A stretch of 64,000 nucleotides of DNA from Sphingomonas mucosissima (GTDB taxonomy: Bacteria > Pseudomonadota > Alphaproteobacteria > Sphingomonadales > Sphingomonadaceae): assembly GCF_002197665.1 (NCBI RefSeq), contig NZ_NBBJ01000004.1, positions 62,001-126,000 of the forward strand, given 5' to 3'. A program made the position numbers and the translations under genes. The notes beneath the pieces are model-generated. The model did not search any database, was not told where the DNA came from, and was given only the letters and a program-made list of their open reading frames with translations. Below, one piece after another: positions 43,144 to 51,008 of the stretch. The number at the start of each line of letters is the position of its first letter. Position 1 is the first letter of the stretch.

Positions 43144-44355
43144 TTAGCGCTTCGGCCGTGCGGGCCGCCGGCCGTCCGCACGATCATCGCGCGGCAGCGC
43201 GCGCCACATCGCCAGCACCTTGTCCACCGGCAGCCGCTCGACCGTGCCGCGATGCCCCGTCACCGTCCGGCCAGCGAACAGCGAATTGACGACGGCTTCC
43301 TCCGTCGCCTCGCTCGCTGCCTGGAAAAGCGGCGTCATCTGATCGTTGCCGACGTCGCGATAGGCGCTCGCCGTGGCGCGACGCTGCGCGCTGCGGCGCA
43401 CATCCGGGTGGGTGGAAAAGGCGATGGCATAATCGCCCGAGCCATTGGTCATCGGCGAGCCCGTGCGTGCAATCCCCATGAAGGCGCGCGCGGCGAGCCG
43501 CTTCAGGTTGCGATCGGACAGCGGCGCATCGGTCGCGATCACGATGATGACAGATCCGTCACCCTGCTTGCGGTCCACCTCCCGCTCAAAGAGATAGCCG
43601 CCGAGCCGCTCGCCCACCGGCATGCCGGCGATCGTTAGCACGCCGCCGTAATTGCTCTGCACCAGCACGCCGACCTTGTGCCCGCCGAGCGACGTCGGCA
43701 GCACGCGCGAGCTGGTGCCGATCCCGCCCTTGTACCCAAAGGCGACCGTTCCGGTGCCCGCGCCCACGGCGCCCTCGGCAACAGGCCCCGTCTTCGCCGC
43801 GGCGATCGCCGCGCGCGCCTTCGCAGAGGTTACAGTCCGCGCACGTATGTCGTTCAGGAAGGAATCGTTGGTTTCGCCAACCACGGCGTTCACCGATTGC
43901 ACCTGTTCGTTGCCGGACTGTTCCAGCGTCCATTCGATGCTGGCCGCCATGGCCTCGGCCACCGACAGCGTATTGGTGAGTAGGATCGGCGTCTCCACTT
44001 CGCCCAGTTCCTCCACCTGCGTGCTGCCGGCGAACTTGCCGAAGCCATTGCCGACGCTGAACCCCGCCGGCACCTTGTTCTGGAACAGATTGTCGCCGTG
44101 CGGCAGGATCGCCGTCACGCCGGTATGCACGCGCGTCCCATCGATCAGCGTCATATGGCCGACCCGCACGCCGTCCACGTCGGTGATTGCGTTGAGCGGT
44201 CCGGGGGTGAGGATACCGATGCGGATGCCGGCGTCACGCGCGCGCGGCGCGGCTGGTTCGGCCTGATCAGCGCGCAATCCCGTGCTCACCATCAGCAATC
44301 CCCCGCCAAGCAGCGCACATCCGACCAGCCGGCCGATCCGCCCCCGCATCACCAT
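43144..44355 (-). CDS. P1 family (DmpA-like) aminopeptidase, periplasmic
   Basis: Self-processing N-terminal nucleophile peptidase related to L-aminopeptidase D-esterase DmpA and beta-peptidyl aminopeptidases. A signal segment (GRIGRLVGCALLGGGLLMVST) precedes the family motifs: PGPLNAITDVDGVRVGH, NTLSVAEAMAASIEW, VVGETND, GAGTGTVAFGYKGGIGTSSR and VGVLVQSNYGG. The pair Gly-Ser in the GDGSVIIVIATDAPL segment is where this family cuts itself to expose the catalytic Ser. ATG 44355 is chosen over 44409 because it has a strong GGAAGGGGG ribosome site and a better signal peptide. It can remove N-terminal residues, including D- or beta-amino acids. Substrate is inferred only from family. Confidence 0.87.
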   Translation of the reverse strand: MVMRGRIGRLVGCALLGGGLLMVSTGLRADQAEPAAPRARDAGIRIGILTPGPLNAITDVDGVRVGHMTLIDGTRVHTGVTAILPHGDNLFQNKVPAGFSVGNGFGKFAGSTQVEELGEVETPILLTNTLSVAEAMAASIEWTLEQSGNEQVQSVNAVVGETNDSFLNDIRARTVTSAKARAAIAAAKTGPVAEGAVGAGTGTVAFGYKGGIGTSSRVLPTSLGGHKVGVLVQSNYGGVLTIAGMPVGERLGGYLFEREVDRKQGDGSVIIVIATDAPLSDRNLKRLAARAFMGIARTGSPMTNGSGDYAIAFSTHPDVRRSAQRRATASAYRDVGNDQMTPLFQAASEATEEAVVNSLFAGRTVTGHRGTVERLPVDKVLAMWRALPRDDRADGRRPARPKR

Positions 44356-44448
44356 CCCTGCCCCCTTCCGGCCACGCCGTGCCCGTTGCGCCCGCGACAG
44401 ACGCGTCATCGCACATCACCCGCCACTGTCCAGCGCGCCAGCCCGGGA

Positions 44449-45222
44449 TCAGCGGTTTTGCCCGCCGTCCACCGGCACGATTGCGCCCGTGACGAAGCTC
44501 GCCAGCGGGCTCAGCAGAAACGCCGCCACGCTGCCGATCTCCTCCGGTTTGCCGAAGCGCTGCAGCGGCACCTCGCGCCGGATCCACCGCCACCAGCTTT
44601 CCGCCCGCGGCCCCGCCGAGCGCTCCTCCCAGTCGCCGCCGGGAAAGATGATGTTGCCCGGCGCAATGGAGTTGACCCGAACGCCCTTCGGCCCTGCCAT
44701 CACTGCCAGCTCCTTGCCCAGATGGCCCAGCGCCGCCTTGGCCGTGCCATAGGTCAAGGGCGTGCCGAGCGCCGCGAGGCCGGCGATCGAGCCGATCAAC
44801 AGCACCGAGCCCTCGCCCCGCGCGGTCATCCGGCGCAGCGCCGATCGCGCGAGGTAAAAGGCGGAGTCCAGGTTCTGCGCCATGCCGCCGCGCCACGTGT
44901 CATCGTCCACCTCGAACCCCGGCGGACACGGGTGCAGCCCGACATTCGCCACCGCACCCCAAAGCGGTCCCAAGGCGGCATCGGCATCGGCCATGATCGC
45001 CTCGACCTGCGCCGGATCGGTCATGTCGCCGGCCGCGCTCCAGATCGCATCCGCGCCATAACGATCGGCGAGCGCCGCGTGCGTTTCGGCCAGCGCCGCT
45101 GCGCCGCGCGCCGCCATCGCCACCCGCGCGCCCTCCGCCAGGCACGCCTCGACGATGCCCAGCCCGATCCCGCGACTGCCCCCCGCCACGAAGATCACCT
45201 TTCCGCCGAGCTGCAGGTCCAT
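44449..45222 (-). CDS. SDR family oxidoreductase
   Basis: Classical short-chain dehydrogenase of 257 aa: GGSRGIGLGIVE cofactor motif, ANVG in place of the usual NNAG, catalytic Ser in LIGSIAGLAALGT, and Tyr-Lys in TYGTAKAALGHL. The Arg two residues into the cofactor motif suggests NADP preference, which is only a guess. It heads the minus-strand block with the P1 peptidase and amidohydrolase. It diverges from the DUF1206 gene across a 179-base gap. Substrate unknown. Confidence 0.85.
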   Translation of the reverse strand: MDLQLGGKVIFVAGGSRGIGLGIVEACLAEGARVAMAARGAAALAETHAALADRYGADAIWSAAGDMTDPAQVEAIMADADAALGPLWGAVANVGLHPCPPGFEVDDDTWRGGMAQNLDSAFYLARSALRRMTARGEGSVLLIGSIAGLAALGTPLTYGTAKAALGHLGKELAVMAGPKGVRVNSIAPGNIIFPGGDWEERSAGPRAESWWRWIRREVPLQRFGKPEEIGSVAAFLLSPLASFVTGAIVPVDGGQNR

Positions 45223-45401
45223 GGCTCACTCTCCCTGTTCGTCCCGCTCTTTTACCAGCCTAGAAGGACGGCGGCGGTACGCCTTGCATCGCAATCTTGG
45301 GGCGCTGCTGGCAAGCCATGTCGGCGCGCAGCACGAAACTTGACGCTGCCGGAACGAACCGCCCGATCCGGCGGTTTGCCCGGCCGAGAGGATATTCCCG
45401 G

Positions 45402-46190
45402 ATGAACGCCAGCGCACGGCTCACCACACTTACCCGGCTGGGCTTTGCCACGCGCGGATTGCTGTACATCGTCATCGCCTTCCTGATCCTGCGCACCGGC
45501 CGGGCGGAAGATCCGGCCGGCGCCTTGCGCTATCTCGGCGAAAGCGGCGGCCAGCTCCTGCTGGGCGTGATGGCGGCGGGGCTGATCGGCTACGGCATCT
45601 GGCGATTGTCCGATGCCGCCTTCGACATCGAGCGGCATGGCAGCGATCGCCACGGCACATTGCAGCGCGTCGGCGCGCTCGCGAGCGGCGTGACCCATCT
45701 CTTTCTCGCCTGGCAGGCGATCCGGCTGATGCAGGGCGCGGCTTCGTCGGGCGATTCCACGCGCGAAGGCACGCAAACCGCGCTCTCGCTGCCGGGCGGC
45801 AGCTTCCTCGTCATGCTCGGCGGCGTGGTGCTCGTCGGCGTCGGCATCCTGCAATTGGCAAAGGCGGTGAAGGCGTCGTTCCTCGATTATCTCGATCCCG
45901 CGATCGCGCGGCAGGCCTGGGCGCAATGGAGCGGCCGGCTGGGCTATGGCGCGCGCGGCTTCGTGTTCATGATAACCGGCTACTTTCTGCTGCGCGCGGG
46001 CTTTCAGGAACAGGGCGCGGAGGCCGGCGGCATGGACAAGGCGCTCGCCTGGCTGACCAATCCGTGGGACATCGTGATCGCCCTTGGCCTGCTTGGCTTT
46101 GGGATCTTCGGCCTTATCGAGGCGCGCTATCGCCGGCTGCACGATGCACCGATCGACGGCATGGTGCGCCGCGCCACCGGGCGCGCGTAA
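45402..46190 (+). CDS. DUF1206 integral membrane protein
   Basis: Membrane protein of 262 aa made of repeated two-helix units typical of DUF1206: RLGFATRGLLYIVIAFLILR, then VGALASGVTHLFLAW, then RLGYGARGFVFMITGYFLL, with the R-x-G-x-x-x-R-G pattern preserved in repeats 1 and 3. Six hydrophobic helices are visible. Function is unknown in the whole family, though stress-related roles have been proposed for similar proteins. The start at 45402 excludes an Arg-rich stretch upstream. The YaiI family gene follows after 47 bases. Confidence 0.85.
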   Translation: MNASARLTTLTRLGFATRGLLYIVIAFLILRTGRAEDPAGALRYLGESGGQLLLGVMAAGLIGYGIWRLSDAAFDIERHGSDRHGTLQRVGALASGVTHLFLAWQAIRLMQGAASSGDSTREGTQTALSLPGGSFLVMLGGVVLVGVGILQLAKAVKASFLDYLDPAIARQAWAQWSGRLGYGARGFVFMITGYFLLRAGFQEQGAEAGGMDKALAWLTNPWDIVIALGLLGFGIFGLIEARYRRLHDAPIDGMVRRATGRA

Positions 46191-46237
46191 CATCGTGGCA
46201 GCCTTATCGCCGGCGGCTTTCGTGCCATAAGGCACCC

Positions 46238-46705
46238 ATGAACGTGCCCAAGATCCTCGTCGATGCCGATGCCTGCCCCGTGAAGGAGGAGATCTACCGC
46301 GTCGCCTATCGCCTGGAAGTCCCTGTTACGGTCGTCAGCAACGCCCATCTGCGCGTGCCCCAGCATCCGCTGATCAGCCGCATCGTGGTGGACGACGGCT
46401 TTGACGCTGCCGACGATTGGATCGCGGAGCACGTCGACGCCGCTGCCGTTGTGGTGACGGCCGACATCCTGCTTGCCGATCGCTGCCTGAAGGGCGGCGC
46501 TGGCGCGGTGATCGGGCCGAACGGCCGCCCCTTTACCGCAAGCTCGATCGGGAGCGCCGTCGCCGTCCGGGCGATCATGAGCGACCTGCGCGCCGGCGGC
46601 GACCGCATCGGCGGCCCCGCACCGTTCGCCAAGGAGGACCGCTCGCGCTTTCTCTCCGCGCTCGACGCGGCGCTCACGCGTTTGAAGCGCCTGCAAGGCC
46701 GCTAA
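46238..46705 (+). CDS. YaiI/YqxD family protein (DUF188)
   Basis: Soluble protein of 155 aa with the UPF0178/DUF188 pattern: ILVDADACPVKEEIYRVA, VVSNAHLRVPQHP, DDGFDAADDWIAEHV, VTADILLADRCLKGGAG and GRPFTASSIGSAVAVRAI. These acidic motifs (Asp9, Asp11) resemble PIN/NYN-like nucleases, so a nuclease or RNA-processing role has been suggested for the family, but none is shown here. ATG 46238 is the first plausible start in the gap. It is widely conserved in proteobacteria. Confidence 0.88.
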   Translation: MNVPKILVDADACPVKEEIYRVAYRLEVPVTVVSNAHLRVPQHPLISRIVVDDGFDAADDWIAEHVDAAAVVVTADILLADRCLKGGAGAVIGPNGRPFTASSIGSAVAVRAIMSDLRAGGDRIGGPAPFAKEDRSRFLSALDAALTRLKRLQGR

Positions 46706-46908
46706 AACAGCACAGTCTGATCAGATACGGCCCCATGCACGCACATGCCCTTAGGGGCAGGTCACCGGCAAGCGGACCCACTTTTGTCGGCAAATAGAGT
46801 TACTTGCTTGAGATTTGCTGCCTCTGCGCCCCCATCGGGCGGCGCAACAACTCAAGCCCAAATGCATTCAACCGGCCAGAACAACCAGCACCCTAAGAGG
46901 AACGCTTC

Positions 46909-47454
46909 ATGTCGGCCCTTCGCACCCTTATCGTTCTGGCCGCCGGCGGCATGGTCCTGACCGCCCCTGTCCAGGCCAAGCCCCAGTCTGCAACCCCTGC
47001 TGCATCCCGCACGATTGTCGAAAATGCCGCAGCGCTGCCCGATCTCAGCACGCTCGTGGCCGCGGTAAAGGCTGCCGGGCTCGTGAACACTTTGAACGGC
47101 GCCGGCCCGTTCACCGTCTTTGCCCCGACCAACGCGGCGTTCGACGCGCTGCCCGCCGGCACCGTCGACACGCTGCTGAAGCCCGCAAACAAGCAGCAGC
47201 TCACCTCCGTGCTGACCTATCACGTGGTTGCTGGCCGGGTGACTGCCGCCGATCTTGCGCGGCAGATCACCGCCGGCGGCGGCACCGCGACGCTCACCAC
47301 TGTTCAGGGTGCGCAGCTGAAGGCCAGCCTGTCGGGCAGCAACGTGATCCTCACCGATGCGGCCGGCGGCACCGCCACCGTGACGACCGCGGACGTGCCG
47401 CAGTCGAACGGCGTCGTCCACGTGATCAACAAGGTGCTGATGCCCGCCGCCTGA
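46909..47454 (+). CDS. Secreted fasciclin (FAS1) domain protein
   Basis: Periplasmic or surface protein of 181 aa with one FAS1 adhesion domain. The signal peptide (LIVLAAGGMVLTAPVQA) is followed by LVAAVKAAGLVNTLNGAGPFTVFAPTNAAF, the H1 motif of FAS1, then LTYHVVAGRVTAADL and the H2-like VVHVINKVLMP at the C-terminus. Single-domain bacterial FAS1 proteins are linked to adhesion and stress, but the ligand is unknown. A strong rho-independent terminator follows (47515-47553), so it is a monocistronic unit. The 203-base upstream gap shows no clear promoter. Confidence 0.92.
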   Translation: MSALRTLIVLAAGGMVLTAPVQAKPQSATPAASRTIVENAAALPDLSTLVAAVKAAGLVNTLNGAGPFTVFAPTNAAFDALPAGTVDTLLKPANKQQLTSVLTYHVVAGRVTAADLARQITAGGGTATLTTVQGAQLKASLSGSNVILTDAAGGTATVTTADVPQSNGVVHVINKVLMPAA

Positions 47455-47514
47455 GCACGTCCCCTAACCTCATCCGGATCCCGGCCTTGGTTCTGCCCCA
47501 CTCCAGGGCTGGGC

Positions 47515-47553
47515 ATGGGGAGGCGCCCCGCCGGCGCCTCCCCATCGTTTTTT
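47515..47553 (+). terminator. Rho-independent terminator of the fasciclin gene
   Basis: A 13-bp perfect stem ATGGGGAGGCGCC / GGCGCCTCCCCAT with a 5-base loop (47528-47532), followed after two bases by T6 at 47548-47553. It is the clearest intrinsic terminator in the window. The T-run also contains the end of the opposite-strand LOV-HTH stop codon, so the two convergent genes share this point. Confidence 0.9.
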
Positions 47554-48124
47554 AGAGGCCCGCCTCAACGGCGGCGCGGATGGCCTCGGCCGCGGTGCGG
47601 CAGCCCAGCGCCTTCAGCAACGCGGCGCGGTGCATCTTCACCGTCCGCTCGCTGATGTTGAGTTCATAGGCGATCTGCTTGTTCATCAGGCCGGCGGTCA
47701 TTCGCACCAGCACGGCGCGCTGACGCTCGGAAAGGTTCGCGATCGCCGCGCTCGCGGGCGATGCGCCGGCAGCGGTCGACACCGGATATTGCGACCCCAG
47801 GATGTACCGGAGCGCGCCCTCTTCATCGAAGATCGGCGCCAGCATCACGGCGTTCCGAAACGGCGTACCGTCCTTGCGATAGTTCAGGATCTCGACCAGC
47901 GTCGTGCGCTTCTCCCGCACTGCCTGGCGCAATTCCTCCGTCAGTTCGGGCTCGGTATCGGGGCCGCGCAGAAAGCGGCAATTGCGGCCCACCACTTCAT
48001 CGGGCGTATAGCCGGTCAGGAGCACGAAAGCGTCGTTGCACGCGATGATCGGCGTATCGGGCAGGGTGGGATCGCTGATAACCGCAGCGATGGAGCTGTC
48101 CCTGATCATGGCATGGGGCGACAT
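47552..48124 (-). CDS. EL222-like LOV-HTH blue-light transcriptional regulator
   Basis: Predicted flavin photoreceptor and DNA-binding protein of 190 aa. The LOV domain (about residues 8-115) has the adduct-forming Cys49 in GRNCRFLRG, and the flavin-contacting Asn81, Asn91 (ILNYRKDGTPFRNAV) and Gln112 (GSQYPV) are all in place, so photochemistry should be intact. The LuxR-type helix-turn-helix follows at about 131-190 (LSERQRAVLVRMTAGLMNKQ, then SERTVKMHRAALLKALG). The order and the sequence closely follow EL222 of Erythrobacter. In EL222, light releases the HTH from the LOV domain so that it dimerises and binds DNA. The linker here is short and Ala/Ser/Pro-rich, with no obvious J-alpha helix. 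It diverges from the hybrid kinase gene. Confidence 0.9.
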   Translation of the reverse strand: MSPHAMIRDSSIAAVISDPTLPDTPIIACNDAFVLLTGYTPDEVVGRNCRFLRGPDTEPELTEELRQAVREKRTTLVEILNYRKDGTPFRNAVMLAPIFDEEGALRYILGSQYPVSTAAGASPASAAIANLSERQRAVLVRMTAGLMNKQIAYELNISERTVKMHRAALLKALGCRTAAEAIRAAVEAGL

Positions 48125-48295
48125 GGTGCGATGTTAGCCCCACGCCGGCCCGGCTGGCAATTCGCCGAGCCGAGCGCCCAAAGGGCGGACACCGGCGGGA
48201 TGATGACGGGCCATACTGTCTGCGACGGCGGGTCGATGCTGGAATTATGGATTTCCGAGCGCTAGGCCTCGAGCCGCGCATCCGGAGTCATCGTA

Positions 48296-50923
48296 TTGGA
48301 GATCCCAATTACCGGGCAGGAGCCTTATGCCGATGTCTTCGTCGGCGACAGCGAGATGGCGCGCCTCATGCGCGCGCACGATTGGGCCGGAACCGCGCTG
48401 GGATCGCCGGAATGCTGGCCAAATGCGCTCAAGGTCGCGCTGCGGCTGCTGCTCACCTCGCGTTTCGAAATGTGGCTCGGATGGGGCCCGGACATCAACT
48501 TCTTCTACAACGACGCCTATCGCCCGACGCTCGGCATCAAGCACCCGCAATCGCTGGCAATGCCCACCCAGGCGCTTTGGGCCGAGATCTGGGACGACAT
48601 CAAGGATCGGCTCGCCACCGTTTACCAGACGGGTCAGTCGACCTGGGATCGCGCGCTGCTCCTCGTGCTGGAGCGCAACGGCTATCCCGAAGAAACCTAT
48701 CACACCTTTTCCTACAGCCCGCTGATCGGCGACACCGGCCAGGTCGAAGGGGTGTTCTGCGCCGTCTCCGAAGAAACCGATCGGGTGATCAGCGAGCGGC
48801 GGCTCGCGTCGCTGCGGGAGCTCGCCTCCGGGCTTGCTGCGGCGCAGGAGAATGCGGAGGTGATCGGCGCCATGCAGGCCGCCTTGTCACACAACGCGCA
48901 GGACCTGCCGTTCAGTCTGGTCTATACCCTTCGCGAAGATACGCCGCCGGTGCTCGTGACGGCGGCCGGCATGGCCGCGGATCACCCGCTGGCCGCGCCC
49001 GACCACTGGGATCTGTCCCGCGTGCTCCGCGGCACGGGCGTCATCGTCGAGGATGCGCCCGCCGGTGATCTGCCGTGCGGCGCCTGGAACAAGCCGCCCC
49101 GCCAGGTAGCCATCGTCCCGCTCGCCGGCCAGCGCAGCCACCGCCCGCGCGGCGCGGTCGTTGTCGGCCTCAATCCCTATCGGCCAGTCAGCGCCGACTA
49201 TCTGAGCTTCCTGGAGCTCCTCGCCGGGCAGATCGCCTCCCGCCTCGCCAGCGCCGAGCTGATGGAACGCCGCACCCGCGAGCGTGACCGCGTGCGCGAG
49301 CTGTTCCAGCAGGCACCAAGCTTCATGTGCATCCTGGCCGGGCCGGAGCACCGCTTCGAATTGGTCAACGATGCTTACATGAAGCTCGTCGGCCGCCGCG
49401 ATCTGTTGGGACGGCCGGTACGCGAGGCGCTGCCGGAAATCGCGGAGCAGGGGTTTTTCGAACTGCTCGATACCGTCTACGGCCAGGGAGGTCCCTTTGT
49501 CGGCCGAAACATGCCGGTTCTTCTCCAGCGAACGGCCGATGCAACGCCCGAAGAACGCTTCGTGCACCTGGTATTTCAACCCATCAACGATACCACCGGT
49601 GCCGTGTCCGGCATCTTCGTCGACGGCTATGACGTCACCGATCAGAAGCGCGCCGAGGATCAGCTCCATCAGCTCAATGAAACGCTGGAGCAGCGCGTCA
49701 GCGCGCGAACCGAAGAGCTGCGTTTGGCGCTGGAGCAGCTTCACCATGAAGCGCGGGAGCGCGAAACGGTTGAACAGGCGCTGCGGCAATCGCAAAAGCT
49801 GGAGGCGCTGGGCAAGCTAACCGGCGGGGTTGCCCATGATTTCAACAACTTGCTTCAGGTGATCAGCGGCAATCTCCAGCTGCTGGGCCGTGATGTGGCG
49901 GGCAATCCGCGCGCCGAAAAGCGGGTGGAGAATGCCATGGCGGGGGTAACGCGCGGCGCCAAGCTCGCCTCCCAGCTCCTCGCCTTCGGTCGCCGCCAGC
50001 CGCTCCAACCCAAGGTGCTCCATCTTGGCCGTCTCATCGCCAGCATGGACGATCTGCTGCGCCGCTCGCTCGGCGAAGATGTCGAAATCGAGACGATAAT
50101 CGCGGGCGGACTGTGGAACACGCTGATCGATCCCGGGCAGATCGAAAACGCCATCCTCAATCTGGCGATCAACGCGCGCGACGCGATGGAGGATGGCGGG
50201 CAACTCACGATCGAGGCGAACAACGCCTTCCTCGATGACGAATATTGCCGCCAGCATAATGACGTGACGCCGGGCCAATATGTGATGATCGCGGTGACGG
50301 ACACCGGATCGGGCATCCCGCAGGACATCATCGACGAGGTGTTCGAACCGTTCTTCAGCACCAAGCCGGAGGGCAAGGGCACCGGCCTCGGGCTCTCCAT
50401 GGTCCACGGCCTCGTCAAGCAGAGCGGCGGGCACGTAAAGATCTACAGCGAGGTGAATGAAGGCACGACGATCAAGTTATACTTGCCGCGCGCCGTCGAG
50501 GACGAGGACCTGATCACCGATATCAGCGCAGCGCCGGTGCAGGGCGGATCCGAAACTGTTCTGGTCGTCGAGGACGATGACGAGGTGCGCGAGACTGCCG
50601 TCGCCCTCATGTCGGAACTTGGCTACCACGTGCTGAAATCCCGCGATGCGCTGAGCGCGCTGAACGTGATCGAAAGCGGCATCGCCATCGATCTGCTGTT
50701 CACCGATGTCGTCATGCCCGGTCCGCTGCGCAGCCCGGAGCTGGCGCGCAAGGCCAAGGAACGCCTGCCGCAGCTCTGCGTGCTGTTCACCTCGGGCTAT
50801 ACCGAGAACGCCATCGTTCATCATGGGCGCCTCGATCCGGGCGTAGAGCTGCTGTCCAAGCCTTACACGCGCGAAGCGCTGGCGCGTAAAGTCCGGCACG
50901 TTTTGGCCAAGCGGGACGAGTAA
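48296..50923 (+). CDS. Hybrid sensor histidine kinase (PAS-GAF-PAS-HisKA-HATPase-REC)
   Basis: Cytosolic multi-sensor kinase of 875 aa without membrane segments. Domains in order: PAS-like (about 20-165, with MWLGWGPDINFFYNDAYRPTLG), GAF-like (165-315), PAS (335-455, with VNDAYMKLVGRRDLLG), a coiled coil (455-510), HisKA with phospho-acceptor His514 in GGVAHDFNNLLQ, HATPase with N box NLAINARDAM, DTGSGIP and GTGLGLSMV, and a C-terminal receiver with Asp804 in LLFTDVVMPG. The start is TTG at 48296 with GGAG 8 bases upstream; the next in-frame ATG is at residue 21. None of the PAS domains has the LOV Cys. A cognate regulator is not adjacent; the internal REC may pass phosphate on. Confidence 0.9.
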   Translation: MEIPITGQEPYADVFVGDSEMARLMRAHDWAGTALGSPECWPNALKVALRLLLTSRFEMWLGWGPDINFFYNDAYRPTLGIKHPQSLAMPTQALWAEIWDDIKDRLATVYQTGQSTWDRALLLVLERNGYPEETYHTFSYSPLIGDTGQVEGVFCAVSEETDRVISERRLASLRELASGLAAAQENAEVIGAMQAALSHNAQDLPFSLVYTLREDTPPVLVTAAGMAADHPLAAPDHWDLSRVLRGTGVIVEDAPAGDLPCGAWNKPPRQVAIVPLAGQRSHRPRGAVVVGLNPYRPVSADYLSFLELLAGQIASRLASAELMERRTRERDRVRELFQQAPSFMCILAGPEHRFELVNDAYMKLVGRRDLLGRPVREALPEIAEQGFFELLDTVYGQGGPFVGRNMPVLLQRTADATPEERFVHLVFQPINDTTGAVSGIFVDGYDVTDQKRAEDQLHQLNETLEQRVSARTEELRLALEQLHHEARERETVEQALRQSQKLEALGKLTGGVAHDFNNLLQVISGNLQLLGRDVAGNPRAEKRVENAMAGVTRGAKLASQLLAFGRRQPLQPKVLHLGRLIASMDDLLRRSLGEDVEIETIIAGGLWNTLIDPGQIENAILNLAINARDAMEDGGQLTIEANNAFLDDEYCRQHNDVTPGQYVMIAVTDTGSGIPQDIIDEVFEPFFSTKPEGKGTGLGLSMVHGLVKQSGGHVKIYSEVNEGTTIKLYLPRAVEDEDLITDISAAPVQGGSETVLVVEDDDEVRETAVALMSELGYHVLKSRDALSALNVIESGIAIDLLFTDVVMPGPLRSPELARKAKERLPQLCVLFTSGYTENAIVHHGRLDPGVELLSKPYTREALARKVRHVLAKRDE

Positions 50924-51008
50924 GGCGGCCTCGAAAAGCCGGGTGGGCGAGTGCGCCGGCCACGCTTCCCGCTTGACGGCGCTGCCATCGCCATCCGATC
51001 AAGGGCGC

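Noticed and set aside
47630..48265. Plus-strand frame opposite the LOV-HTH gene
   Set aside because: His/Arg-rich shadow of a gene whose flavin-site residues are all intact.
48296..50923. LOV-type sensing by the PAS domains of the hybrid kinase
   Set aside because: Neither PAS domain shows the GRNCRFL-type Cys motif, so flavin photochemistry is not supported.
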